A stretch of DNA of 64,000 nt from Methanosarcina sp. MSH10X1 (GTDB lineage: Archaea; Halobacteriota; Methanosarcinia; Methanosarcinales; Methanosarcinaceae). The stretch lies in the NCBI RefSeq assembly GCF_004099695.1, contig NZ_SCHL01000005.1, positions 186,001-250,000 on the forward strand, in the 5' to 3' direction. The first letter of the stretch is position 1, and every line of letters begins with the position of its first letter. The translations under genes were made by a program, and so were the position numbers. The notes beneath the pieces are model-generated. The model was not told the origin of the DNA, made no database searches, and worked only from the letters and a program-made list of their open reading frames with translations. This document shows positions 19,441-28,560 of the stretch, in pieces.

Positions 19441-20044
19441 TTGACCGCAAGCCTTTTCAAAAAATCCTTGACCGCAAGCCTTTTCAAAAAATCCTTGACC
19501 GCAAGCCTTTTACAAAAAGGCTTGAGCGAAAACTTTTTCAAAAAAAGTTTTATCAAAAACTCATGCTTCATCTAGACCGGTGTAACCGGAGCGTGATCGA
19601 CCGGCGAAACGCAAGCCTTTTACAAAAAGGCTTGAGCGAAAACTTTTTCAAAAAAAGTTTTATCAAAAACTCATGCTTTATCTAGACCGGTGTAACCGGA
19701 GCGTGATCGACCAGCGAAACGCAAGCCTTTTACAAAAAGGCTTGAGCGAAAACTTTTTCAAAAAAAGTTTTATCAAAAACTCATGCTTTATCTAGACCGG
19801 TGTAACCGGAGCGTGATCGACCAGCGAAACGCAAGCCTTTTACAAAAAGGCTTGAGCGAAAACTTTTTCAAAAAAAGTTTTATCAAAAACTCATGCTTTA
19901 TCTAGACCGGTGTAACCGGAGCGTGATCGACCAGCGAAACGCAAGCCTTTTACAAAAAGGCTTGAGCGAAAACTCATGCTTATCTAAAACGGTGTAACCG
20001 GAGCGTGATCGACCGGCGCAACGGTCGCGGCACAACGGTCGCGG
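19441..20044. repeat. Tandem array: 27-bp units followed by four 110-bp units and a tail
   Basis: Two 27-bp units (caagccttttcaaaaaat plus ccttgaccg) at 19448-19501 lead into a 110-bp unit repeated with starts at 19501, 19611, 19721 and 19831 and a shortened copy at 19941. Each 110-bp unit carries an inverted repeat aagccttttacaaaaaggctt, a second one aactttttcaaaaaaagtt, and a ccggtgtaaccgg hairpin. Copies are nearly identical. The array ends in a GC-rich tail with gcaacggtcgcggcacaacg. A related array with the same tail lies at 41104-41490. It is not a CRISPR because no unique spacers separate the units. Confidence 0.9.
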
Positions 20045-20104
20045 TTAGTTTATTATTCTGACATTTTTATCTACTGTTGATGAGGTTAAAAAAGAGGTTT
20101 GACA

Positions 20105-20836
20105 ATGACAGAGGCGCTTTACTTCCTTGATTGTTACCTGAAAGAGTTCGAAGCAACTGTCGAAAGGGTGACGGATGATAAATTTGTTGTCCTTGACCGT
20201 ACTGCTTTTTATCCTGAGAGCGGGGGTCAGCCAGGTGATACCGGAAAGTTAGTCCGTGAGTCCGACGGGGCTGAATTTAATGTTCTGTATGTGGGTAAGT
20301 TTAATGGAGATATCAGTCATGAGGTAGCCGGTGAAAATGTCTCGAACGGGTTAAAACCGGGAGACAAGGTAAAAGGATTCATAGACTGGGATCGCCGCTA
20401 CAGGCATATGCGCATGCATACGGCGACTCACGTAATCGCAAATGTGATTGAGAAAGAGGCGGGAGCCCAGATAACCGGAAACCAGCTTGGTCTTGACCAG
20501 AGCAGGGTGGATTTCAGCCTTGAGGCTTTTGACAGGGACAAATTTGCTGAATACGAGAAAATTGCCAACGACTTTATAGCCCGCAGGAATCCTGTTAACT
20601 TCTTTATTGTAAGTCGTGAAGAAGCCGAAGAGAAACTCTCACGGTTAACTACACTGGCGAAAGGCTTCTCTGATGAAATAAAAGAGGTCCGAATGGTCGA
20701 AATCGAAGGAATTACAATCGAAGCCTGCGGGGGAACCCACGTAAAAAACACCGGGGAAATAAATGGCATAAAGATAACAAAACTTCAAAATAAAGGGAAA
20801 AGCAATAGAAGAATGTACTTTACACTTGTAGATTAA
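20105..20836 (+). CDS. alaX: Alanyl-tRNA editing protein AlaX
   Basis: This free-standing editing domain hydrolyses Ser- or Gly-tRNA(Ala) made in error by alanyl-tRNA synthetase. The protein has 243 residues. Zinc and catalytic ligands are visible as H-T-A-T-H (RMHTATHVIANV) and C-x3-H (EACGGTHVKNTGEI). The N-terminal glycine-rich motif FYPESGGQPGDTG is typical of the AlaX-M class. ATG 20105 is chosen over TTG 20099 because AGAGGT is then 6 nt away. It lies just after the repeat array and is followed by a long polypyrimidine tract. Confidence 0.93.
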   Translation: MTEALYFLDCYLKEFEATVERVTDDKFVVLDRTAFYPESGGQPGDTGKLVRESDGAEFNVLYVGKFNGDISHEVAGENVSNGLKPGDKVKGFIDWDRRYRHMRMHTATHVIANVIEKEAGAQITGNQLGLDQSRVDFSLEAFDRDKFAEYEKIANDFIARRNPVNFFIVSREEAEEKLSRLTTLAKGFSDEIKEVRMVEIEGITIEACGGTHVKNTGEINGIKITKLQNKGKSNRRMYFTLVD

Positions 20837-21330
20837 ATCCCGGACCAGGCTGCATTCTTAAGCTTTTTTTCCTTACTTTTTCTCTCCTTTTTTCTCCTTT
20901 TCTTCTCCATTTTTTCTCCCTTTTTCTCCCTTTCCTTCTCCCTTTTTCTCCTTTTTCTCTCCTTTTTTCTCCCTTTCTCTTCTCCCTTTCTCTTCTCCCT
21001 TTCCTTCTCCCTTTTTCTCTCCTTTTTTCTCCCTTTCTCTTCTCCCTTTTTCTCCTTTTTCTCTCCTTTTTCTCTCCTTTTTTCTCCCTTTTTTCTCCCT
21101 TTCTCTTCTTTCTCATTCTTTTCTCTTTATCACCTTTTTTAATGTTCTCCTTTCTTTATTTTCTTACTTCGTTTCCCTATTTTCTTTCTTCTTCAAGGGT
21201 TCAGCTCTCAAGATAATCGGATCCCATGAGGAAGGGCATTGGACTGAAAAGAGGATTTTTTGAGTCTGAATACGATTATCTAATATAATTTATAATTCTT
21301 GAATTATAACCAAATAAGTGGGGGGTAAAA
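20837..21330. repeat. Polypyrimidine tract of about 260 bp in a gene-free region
   Basis: From about 20862 to 21120 the plus strand is almost purely C and T, made of irregular repeats of ctccctttctctt- and ctccctttttctcc-like words, with purines nearly absent. The opposite strand is therefore a polypurine run. It follows the alaX stop and would act at least as a terminator. Beyond it, 21121-21330 is AT-rich and leads to the F420-enzyme promoter. Confidence 0.85.
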
Positions 21331-22329
21331 TTGCTTAAATTGGGATATAAAATCGCACCTGAACAGTTCACTCCTTCGGAGATGCTGCAGCAGGTCATAA
21401 CTGCTGAAAAGGCAGGCTTTGAAAGTATCGATGCCAGTGATCATTTCCACCCCTGGAGTGAGGACGGACAGGCCTGCTTTATCTGGAGCTGGCTTGGTGC
21501 GGCAGCTGCGAGTACTCAGAGCATAGAACTGGGAACAGGCCTGACCTGCCCTATTCTGCGCTATAACCCTGCTATTATTGCTCAGGCTGCTGCAACCGTG
21601 TCTTCGCTCGCAGGGGGACGGACATATCTTGCAGTTGGAACAGGAGAAGCTTTAAACGAGTATTCAGTAACCCTCGAATGGCCGGAATATGATGAGCGTC
21701 AGATACGGATGATAGAGGCAATCGGACTTATCCGTGAGCTCTGGACAGGGCAGAAGGTCAGTTTTGATGGATGTTACTACAGAACAAAGAGCGCAAAGCT
21801 ATATACGCTGCCTGAAAATGACATTCCGATCTATATTTCCTCTCTCGTACCCGAGAGTGCTTACGTTGCAGGTTACTACGGGGACGGCCTTCTAACAGTC
21901 GGAGGGAAACCGGAAACCCAGATGTATGAGCAGATCCTTTCCGAGTTTGAAAAAGGAGCTAGAGATTCAGGTAAAAGCCCGGAAAACTTGCCAAAAGCAG
22001 TAGAGCTTTTTGTTGAGTATGGCGTAGATCTTGAGGCATCCATTGAAAATTTCATGAAGTACTGGGCTGGAGCGCTTATACCTGCTCTTTTCGTGAATAA
22101 AATCTACACTCCGGAGATGTCTGCTCAGAATGGGGAAGTTGTGGGTCCGGATACGATACGAAAGCAAACCTGCATTTCGGAAAATCCTGAAGACCATATT
22201 AATTTTGTAAAAAAATATATTGATCTGGGCTTTACACACATTTACCTTCACTCGGCAGCCTCAGACCAGATAGCTTTCCTCAAAGCATACGGAAAAGATG
22301 TTTTACCGGCCATAAGAGGGACGGAATAA
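21331..22329 (+). CDS. F420-dependent oxidoreductase, luciferase-like (LLM) family
   Basis: The 332-residue (beta/alpha)8 oxidoreductase resembles F420-dependent glucose-6-phosphate and secondary-alcohol dehydrogenases (TIGR03557-like group). Signs are LGYKIAPEQFTPSEML at the start, the ASDHFHPWSEDGQ substrate/F420 segment, IELGTGLTCPI, and GGRTYLAVGTGEALNEY. Hydride transfer to F420 is expected, and the alcohol or sugar substrate is not evident. Start TTG 21331 is supported by GGGGGG 6 nt upstream. It converges on the 1116-residue gene of the neighbouring island. Confidence 0.9.
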   Translation: MLKLGYKIAPEQFTPSEMLQQVITAEKAGFESIDASDHFHPWSEDGQACFIWSWLGAAAASTQSIELGTGLTCPILRYNPAIIAQAAATVSSLAGGRTYLAVGTGEALNEYSVTLEWPEYDERQIRMIEAIGLIRELWTGQKVSFDGCYYRTKSAKLYTLPENDIPIYISSLVPESAYVAGYYGDGLLTVGGKPETQMYEQILSEFEKGARDSGKSPENLPKAVELFVEYGVDLEASIENFMKYWAGALIPALFVNKIYTPEMSAQNGEVVGPDTIRKQTCISENPEDHINFVKKYIDLGFTHIYLHSAASDQIAFLKAYGKDVLPAIRGTE

Positions 22330-22433
22330 ACCTCTTCTCCGTCTTTTCATTATTTATGAGAAAAACGGCATCGTATCCCTTTCTTAAAGTTTCCGGGTAT
22401 AATAAAATCCATCTGCCTTTCGGGAGGAAGTGT

Positions 22434-22478
22434 ATGGAACAGCACTCACATCTGGGTAGCGCTAACTCTCTCAGATAA
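22434..22478 (+). other. 14-codon open frame behind a strong SD at the island edge
   Basis: An ATG with GGGAGGAAG 3-8 nt upstream opens a 14-codon frame (MEQHSHLGSANSLR). It may be the truncated 5' end of a gene lost when the neighbouring island inserted, or chance. Nothing supports a functional peptide. Confidence 0.2.
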
Positions 22479-22522
22479 TTCACGTATCTGCGAGTTATTA
22501 CGGATCACAGTATGAAGGCGCA

Positions 22523-25500
22523 TTAGAGCGATTGAAATCGGTTCCTATAGGCTAGAATTTTCTCAGCGTATTTCGGACTGTTGCGATGCTTGAAATCAAT
22601 GGCACATACAACGAATGACGGCAGACTCGCTGAAATTTTCGACCAGATTGGGGGGTCGTCCAGTTTCCGCCAGTTCATCTTCTTTGTTCCCAGGCGCCAT
22701 TGATTCCAAACACGCACAGCCTCGCGTATACGTGAGTCTTTTTCCGGAGGGCTCACATTCCTGAGGCATGACGCTTCGGCCTGCTTAAGGCTGTATGCCC
22801 CTGTGAACAGTAACGCTCGCTTGTAATGCTCAGCGTCGAGCCAGCGTTCGGGGTTTCCTGCCTCTGCGGCATACTGAAGCGCCTTAGCCACGGTTACCGG
22901 TCCTGCATTATAAGCCAGGGCAAGCAGGCGAAGCTGTTCAGTCTCCGGGAGCTGGTTATATCGCTTCCCGCGCTCTCTCAGTACGCTCTCCATTATAGCG
23001 CGGAAGTCACGGAGCTTCTTCGTACCTGAGTCAATGGACACCGCAGGCTGCTTGTATATTTCACCCTTATCCGACTGCATCAGGCCAGTATATCCGCTCT
23101 TCGCAACGAGATTTTTATTGCCTCCCGATTCGGCTGCAATAACGCCCCGGATAAGCGCCGAATCCACACCGTATTTAGCTGCCGCCGCCTCCACAATCGG
23201 GCGATACCGCTCAACTGCAGCGATTACATTGGCATTCACCGGAGTTCCACTCACGGCTGCACTCCTGGGGTGACCGGATATCGGTGACGCCGGAGCTAAG
23301 CGCCGCACAATTGCCTCGGCTAGAGCCGACCGTGTAGCCGCGTCAAGCGTTGCATTCCAGCCCAACCCTCTGCTTGACTTAAAAGATTTCAGCGCCTGCT
23401 CGGTTTTCGCATCGAATTCACCTGGCTGTGCAAAGACCGACTGTTGTGCAATTTCCTCAAGCGCCCGTTGTGCAAGGGCGAGCTGGGTTTTGTCATCGAG
23501 CACGCCTCCCGCACCGAGGTCGTAACGTTTGCGGAAACGCTCGATTCCACCCCGGGTGAGAGGTCCCAGTTTCCCATCTACATCAAGCCGCTCTCCCTCT
23601 GTGGCATTGAGCACTCTTTGCGCGAACCTGACCAGCTCAGCTGCTGGCTTAATGGTTGCTGAAGGTGCAGAAATGCCTGGCAGTTGACCAACATGGCCTG
23701 GTGGTTTAACTATAGCAAAGTATCTGCACTTGCCCTGGTCTGGAATCACATATCCTTGCTCGTTTAATTTGAGTTTTCTCTGACCGACGGTATCTCCGGT
23801 TTTTCCCCGGTTTGGGTATGTCTGAGCCGTATTCCCACCCAGGATGACGGCGTATTTCTGGTGTACTTCGACAACAATATCACTGTGAGAAATTCCGCCC
23901 TTATCCACATTGGCAAAAGTCGTGCCAGCACAGGAGGCCCCGATTCTGGAGGCTCGATCACGACATACCAGGTCTCCTATCTCAGGTCTGACCGCTGAAA
24001 TTTCATACGCCCTGAACTTGAAAGGCTCCTGCGCCAGAGCGGCTTTTTTCGCGGCGGCTATATAACTGGTATGCAATGCAGCATAAGCAAATGCGTCCCC
24101 AGCACCAGCCTCACGCATGACATAAGAAATGAATGCTGCACTCCACGGGCTCCTGCTGGCTATTTTCCCGTCTGCATTAGTCTGGCTAAGCCCTCTGGGA
24201 TGATAATTCATCCAGTACTTACGTAAAAATACTTTCATATCCTGTTCGGTTTCACTACGAGTGCCTCTTTTCCAGTTTTCCCATTCTCTCTTCGCGACTT
24301 CAACAATGCGTTGTCGCAAAGCCGAGGAAGAAGATATCTCCTGATCCGGAGTCCGGTACAGATTTTCTTCATCCGGGTAAGTTACTTCGCGGGCTGACCT
24401 GGAAGGTGTGGAAGTATTTGGAAGTTCTGCGCTTGCGTCGGCAAGGAGCCGCCAGCCATACGCCCTCGGAATGCGAAGATGAGAAAGAGAAGTCTGCTCG
24501 ACCCGGTACCAGCGAGAAAGCTCGGATTTCGGGGGGATAGCTGCAACAAGAGCGCTGTGGAGCATCAGGCTATATCGCTGTGTCGCGGTTCCATGCCGAA
24601 ACTGCACGCGCAGCGCACCTCCGCGGTCGGGCATATAATGCTCCGGTGATTCCGTTCCAGTAGCAAGTGCTTTCTGATCACGGTCAATACGGGCTTTTGC
24701 CCATCGGATCAAGTCGGCTGGGTTCTGATAGAGCCCGTCAAATACGTGGACTTCGTCAGGATTGCTGTGACGCAGAATTTTCAACATGGCTGCACCACCA
24801 CCCGAATGGGCTGTGATAATGAGACGCCGGAGCTTAATGCTCGCAACACCTGTATGCCGGGCAAATTGATCGAGTCCGAAATTGATTAACTGTTGCAGTC
24901 CTTTTCCACTGATTAACACTGGAAAATTGTAACCTCTACCGCTTTTCCCCCCGAAGAAATGCCCCCTGGGCAAAAGTGCCAGAGTTGGTCTTGACCGTCC
25001 GGGAGTAAGGTCACGTCCTTCAGGGTCAGACCAGTTAAGGCCGCTGCGCGGCATAATATCACGGGATAGATGCAGCAGCTTACCAGCCTGGAGTGAATAT
25101 CCATGCAAATGGATAACCACATCTACACTTTCAGGCTGCACTAACATATTGTTCCATGTAAGAATCAGATCTGGACCAGAACCACGATGATGCTTCAGAA
25201 GAGATACTCTGGTCAGTTCCAGTCTGCCAGCAGGTATTTCAGGACCCTTTTCAGCCTCGAAGCCCGGCCAATTAATCTCTTCTCTATCGGGCTCAATAAA
25301 GATTTCCTCGTCGAAAAACGGCTCTTCTTCGGGAAGAAGCCCTTCCTCTTCATATAAGGCTTCTCCTCCTTCGGGAAAGAGCCCTTCTTCTTTATATACG
25401 GCTTCTTCCAGAGAATAATCGGGTTTTTCCTCTTCCGGTTCCATCCAGGCCCTCTCCGGGATAACCGTCTCTTCTTCCAGATATGTCATTTCTTCGGGAA

Positions 25501-25873
25501 TGATTTCGTTGCCTGTTTCAGCATATGAGCCCACGTCTGAGTTATAGAATTCTTCGATACCATATTCCAGATCCGGCAGTTCTTCCTCTCTGTAAATTTC
25601 ACTTTCGTCCGCCGGGAAATTGACTTCATCAGCCCATTCTTCTTCAGCGTATTCCTCTTCGAATTCCTCTTCCGATTCCTCCGGTTCAATTACAGTTGAT
25701 CTATCCTGCTCGAAGGCGTGCCTGAAAGGGTTCTCGGTTTCCAATGCTGCTAAATGAAATTCCCACCCTGTACCTGTCTCCCTTAAGAAGAGACCTTCCT
25801 CAGTGAAAGGAGAAACGAGATTCCCGGATCGATAGGGACGCAAACTGCGGCCGTTTTCTTCTTGCGAGGCCAT
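22523..25873 (-). CDS. Multidomain protein: lipase-like fold, DUF2272, peptidoglycan-binding repeats, lytic transglycosylase
   Basis: The protein has 1116 residues. Order: acidic low-complexity region (about 55-205, very rich in Glu); alpha/beta-hydrolase-like domain (about 218-480) with HLHGYS and Ser357 in TAHSGGG, where the usual first Gly of GxSxG is Ala; DUF2272 (about 515-725, SPWSAAFISYVMREAG); two peptidoglycan-binding repeats (about 745-805 and 810-855); SLT-type lytic transglycosylase (about 890-1035) with Glu915 in AAESGGN and the LALAYNAGP motif; then an 80-residue tail. It should cleave or bind bacterial murein. No signal peptide is present, so release needs another route. It is the last gene of the operon, 16 nt after the 362-residue gene, with SD GGGATGA. 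Confidence 0.9.
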   Translation of the reverse strand: MASQEENGRSLRPYRSGNLVSPFTEEGLFLRETGTGWEFHLAALETENPFRHAFEQDRSTVIEPEESEEEFEEEYAEEEWADEVNFPADESEIYREEELPDLEYGIEEFYNSDVGSYAETGNEIIPEEMTYLEEETVIPERAWMEPEEEKPDYSLEEAVYKEEGLFPEGGEALYEEEGLLPEEEPFFDEEIFIEPDREEINWPGFEAEKGPEIPAGRLELTRVSLLKHHRGSGPDLILTWNNMLVQPESVDVVIHLHGYSLQAGKLLHLSRDIMPRSGLNWSDPEGRDLTPGRSRPTLALLPRGHFFGGKSGRGYNFPVLISGKGLQQLINFGLDQFARHTGVASIKLRRLIITAHSGGGAAMLKILRHSNPDEVHVFDGLYQNPADLIRWAKARIDRDQKALATGTESPEHYMPDRGGALRVQFRHGTATQRYSLMLHSALVAAIPPKSELSRWYRVEQTSLSHLRIPRAYGWRLLADASAELPNTSTPSRSAREVTYPDEENLYRTPDQEISSSSALRQRIVEVAKREWENWKRGTRSETEQDMKVFLRKYWMNYHPRGLSQTNADGKIASRSPWSAAFISYVMREAGAGDAFAYAALHTSYIAAAKKAALAQEPFKFRAYEISAVRPEIGDLVCRDRASRIGASCAGTTFANVDKGGISHSDIVVEVHQKYAVILGGNTAQTYPNRGKTGDTVGQRKLKLNEQGYVIPDQGKCRYFAIVKPPGHVGQLPGISAPSATIKPAAELVRFAQRVLNATEGERLDVDGKLGPLTRGGIERFRKRYDLGAGGVLDDKTQLALAQRALEEIAQQSVFAQPGEFDAKTEQALKSFKSSRGLGWNATLDAATRSALAEAIVRRLAPASPISGHPRSAAVSGTPVNANVIAAVERYRPIVEAAAAKYGVDSALIRGVIAAESGGNKNLVAKSGYTGLMQSDKGEIYKQPAVSIDSGTKKLRDFRAIMESVLRERGKRYNQLPETEQLRLLALAYNAGPVTVAKALQYAAEAGNPERWLDAEHYKRALLFTGAYSLKQAEASCLRNVSPPEKDSRIREAVRVWNQWRLGTKKMNWRKLDDPPIWSKISASLPSFVVCAIDFKHRNSPKYAEKILAYRNRFQSL

Positions 25874-25889
25874 GTCTGATCATCCCGTC

Positions 25890-26978
25890 TCATGTTGTTG
25901 CAACTTTCCTTGCCTTTATATCGCGTCCTGTGATAGTGGACCAGTGGGTAATTATTGTATTCACGGTGTTCTGGAGCGGGCCGGCAACCAGAAGACCGGG
26001 TACAATTCCGGTACCACTTATTTCAATCTGGATGAGAATCCGAGAGATAGGGTCCGCGATATCAAAATAACTCTTCGATAGGCCATGAGCCGGCAAGCCA
26101 ACGCGTTGAGCAACTTTAAAGAGCCGCTGTTCCGGACTGGATGCTTCCGCTCTGAGAGACTCAATTATTGGAGAATTAAATTCCACTGTAAGATGGAACC
26201 AGGACATCATTGATACGAATGCAAATTCTTCACGCGAAAGATTGCCATTCACCCTGCGCGTCATAAGCATACTTTGCAAGCTCTCTACGAGAGTTTCGAC
26301 CTTACCTCTGTCAGTCGGGTTAACCCCGGTTTCGTTCTTGACATTTACTATTGCGACCCAGACCTCACGAAGAAACTCTTCAAATACGGGAACGAATTCA
26401 TTATTGTAAGCTTCGGCTTTGACATAGGGATAGGGCTGGTTATCGTCGGTACCATGGTTAAGATCCATGCCGAACATTCGCTGGTAAGCGTTCCGCCTTG
26501 AAGCGCGCATGTCCGAGCGGATATTGCTGGTAACCGAGATAATGGAAAATGGTAGTGGATCACGGTAAAAGAGTTCTTCTGTATTACGCAGCCAGTGTTG
26601 AGCTGCAGGTGTCGGGACGCCGAGCTTTTCACCATGCAGGTATTCATATAGAACACGCCTGAAGATTTCGTATATGCGGGTGTTCTCTATCATGTACGCA
26701 TAAATTAAATGGTCCCAGAGAACCGGTCTCCGACCTCCTGAAGGTGGGTCGATAACGGGCTTGCGAGTTTCGTTCTCGACAATGGATCGCAATTGATTAA
26801 GCCAGAAATCAGGCAACTGAGGGATATTACTTCTATGAAACGGATCTCCCAATGATTGCTTGGGAAAGTGAATTCTGTATTGCCAGGTCACTTCTAACAA
26901 TGCTGCTAGCACAGATGGGTGCTCCAGAAATAGCTTATTTGCACCCTCAGGGATACCGCCTGCATATCGTCTGAACAT
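25890..26978 (-). CDS. Island protein of unknown function, 362 residues
   Basis: I do not recognise a family. The protein is soluble-looking, mostly helical, with no signal peptide or membrane segment. Aromatic-rich stretches (VTWQYRIHFPKQ; DHLIYAYMIENTRIYEIF) and a conserved-looking NIRSDMRASRRNAYQRMFGMD segment are notable. Translation is coupled to the upstream 97-residue gene: the stop is 3 nt before this ATG and AGGAGGGG lies inside the last codons of that gene. Its place between the zincin and the murein hydrolase suggests a shared role, for example chaperone, immunity or structural part, but nothing in the sequence decides this. Confidence 0.8.
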   Translation of the reverse strand: MFRRYAGGIPEGANKLFLEHPSVLAALLEVTWQYRIHFPKQSLGDPFHRSNIPQLPDFWLNQLRSIVENETRKPVIDPPSGGRRPVLWDHLIYAYMIENTRIYEIFRRVLYEYLHGEKLGVPTPAAQHWLRNTEELFYRDPLPFSIISVTSNIRSDMRASRRNAYQRMFGMDLNHGTDDNQPYPYVKAEAYNNEFVPVFEEFLREVWVAIVNVKNETGVNPTDRGKVETLVESLQSMLMTRRVNGNLSREEFAFVSMMSWFHLTVEFNSPIIESLRAEASSPEQRLFKVAQRVGLPAHGLSKSYFDIADPISRILIQIEISGTGIVPGLLVAGPLQNTVNTIITHWSTITGRDIKARKVATT

Positions 26979-26981
26979 ATT

Positions 26982-27275
26982 TCACTCCCCTCCTGTCTCT
27001 TTTGATGAAGAGTCTTCTGAAGTCTCTTTGGTTGAAGTCTCATTAACCTGATTTTCCTGAAATTGAAACCTGGCTAAACCAGGAGGAGTCACATTACAGG
27101 GTCCCGGTAGATCCTCAAGAGCTTTTTTATCTGGTTCCGGCAGTTTCCATTGATTATCACCGGGAAATTGACCATCCGTATCCTGCAAATCTTTCCTGAA
27201 CGGTACTCGCAGTATATTCCGTATCGACCTGAACAGTTCAATAGCCTGAGTTTCTTCTGGTGTCGGTTCTGGCAT
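26982..27275 (-). CDS. Small island protein of unknown function, 97 residues
   Basis: This is a small acidic protein beginning MPEPTPEETQAIELF, with a helical N-terminal half (IELFRSIRNILRVPF), a proline-rich middle and a disordered Ser/Thr/Glu-rich tail (TKETSEDSSSKETGGE). ATG 27275 is chosen over the upstream in-frame start 27323 because AAGGGGG lies 8 nt before it and the extension would overlap the preceding gene. It could be an adaptor or chaperone for a neighbour. No family is recognised. Confidence 0.7.
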   Translation of the reverse strand: MPEPTPEETQAIELFRSIRNILRVPFRKDLQDTDGQFPGDNQWKLPEPDKKALEDLPGPCNVTPPGLARFQFQENQVNETSTKETSEDSSSKETGGE

Positions 27276-27297
27276 TACTATATCCCCCTTAAAAAGT

Positions 27298-28560
27298 TTA
27301 AGCGGCCTGCAAAGCGCCGCCAAGTCTTAGCATCCATTCTTCCTGTAACTTTATCGTTTCTGTTGTACGGTTAGCCAATGTTGCTTTTCGTAAGCCGGTA
27401 AGAGCTAACAGGCGCAATGCCTCAGTCCAGATCCAGTGCATTGAAGTATACAGGGCAGCACCAAGCTGTTGCTCCAATGCCAGAAGAGTTTCCGGTTTGA
27501 CACGCTCGGGATTAATAAGTGCAATAAGAGACCGTCCACCGAAAGATCGCATAGGCTTGCGTAGCGTAATATTGACAACATTCGTGAGCAGAGGCACTGA
27601 TTCCCTCAGTAAATATCCAGATGCCTGTGGTGCCCTCTGCAGGGAATATTGTTGCGTCCAGGAAAGGGCAAGGTCATCCCAGGGACCTGCACCATAGAAC
27701 TGCCGGCACATTTCCGCGCCGAGCAGCACTCGAAGGTAGCTTATGGGGTGCGGGTCTCCTGGAAGATATCGAAAAACAACGGACTCTCCGCCGTCCACTA
27801 CATCGTACAAAGAGGCTACACTTGCATAGCCGGTGTGTACAAAACCGAAAGCATCTGCAGCTATTTCCGGCGCCCAGCTCGCCCATGCGTCTGCAACTCC
27901 TGCTGGCGCATAAGCCAGATCGGCTTCAAGAGCAGAGGAAAGCTCTTCGCTCCAGCCTGTAATATGCGCTACTTGATGACCTGCCTCATGAATCAGTGCT
28001 GTGGGTCGATGCAGATTGTGCCGGGTTATTTTTATGGCTGCTACAGGATTTACACTGGTCTCGTCCCAGAGTCGCAGGCCGGCTTTTAAAATTGAAGCTC
28101 CTAATCCTTTGTCAAGATAGGTAAGTGTTATCGGAGCCGGCTTCCCCAGCTGGTCGAGAATTTGGGTCATACTCCGGTGCGACAGGGTATCACAGGCTCT
28201 CATGAGTCCCATCATTATCGTACTTGTGCGGGTATTAATCGCATCGGCGTAAAAGTCCAGTGTCGTCTCAACGCGCAGATACCGTTTGCGAAAAGTCAGT
28301 AATTGCTGCCTTACAATCGACAGATCGGCTATAGAGGAAGCTGAGTTAAGAGCAGTCTGCAAAAAGGTGGCTTCGCGTTTCAATCTCTCTACTGCCATGG
28401 TAAGGTGCTGTCGAATTGACAAACCGAGATAGTGTTCGAGACTGTTCCAGGCAGAAGGTGATGCCAGATCGTCCAGATCATGAAGCCGCATTGCAGCGGC
28501 AGTCCAGTGAGCCACCTGACGGGTGAGTTGAGTTCTTGTCGCAGTACCCGGATCACTCAT
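27298..28560 (-). CDS. HEAGH zincin-like metallopeptidase domain protein
   Basis: The protein has 420 residues. An N-terminal helical region (about 1-135) precedes a domain with H191-E-A-G-H195 (TALIHEAGHQVAHITGW), the zinc-binding motif of gluzincin/zincin peptidases. A downstream APEIAADAFGF (Glu232) is a likely third zinc ligand. The active-site glutamate is Glu192, so it should be catalytically competent. No signal peptide is present. The ATG overlaps the stop of the 791-residue gene by 8 nt (ATGAGTGA), implying translational coupling. It could mature operon products or be a toxin that attacks target proteins. Both are inference. Confidence 0.8.
   Translation of the reverse strand: MSDPGTATRTQLTRQVAHWTAAAMRLHDLDDLASPSAWNSLEHYLGLSIRQHLTMAVERLKREATFLQTALNSASSIADLSIVRQQLLTFRKRYLRVETTLDFYADAINTRTSTIMMGLMRACDTLSHRSMTQILDQLGKPAPITLTYLDKGLGASILKAGLRLWDETSVNPVAAIKITRHNLHRPTALIHEAGHQVAHITGWSEELSSALEADLAYAPAGVADAWASWAPEIAADAFGFVHTGYASVASLYDVVDGGESVVFRYLPGDPHPISYLRVLLGAEMCRQFYGAGPWDDLALSWTQQYSLQRAPQASGYLLRESVPLLTNVVNITLRKPMRSFGGRSLIALINPERVKPETLLALEQQLGAALYTSMHWIWTEALRLLALTGLRKATLANRTTETIKLQEEWMLRLGGALQAA

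Noticed and set aside
19441-20044. Possible CRISPR array
   Set aside because: Repeats are contiguous 110-bp and 27-bp units without unique spacers, and no cas genes are present in the window.
20820-21116. Minus-strand frame of 98 codons rich in Lys, Arg and Glu
   Set aside because: It is the translation of the polypurine strand of the polypyrimidine tract. Composition explains it fully.
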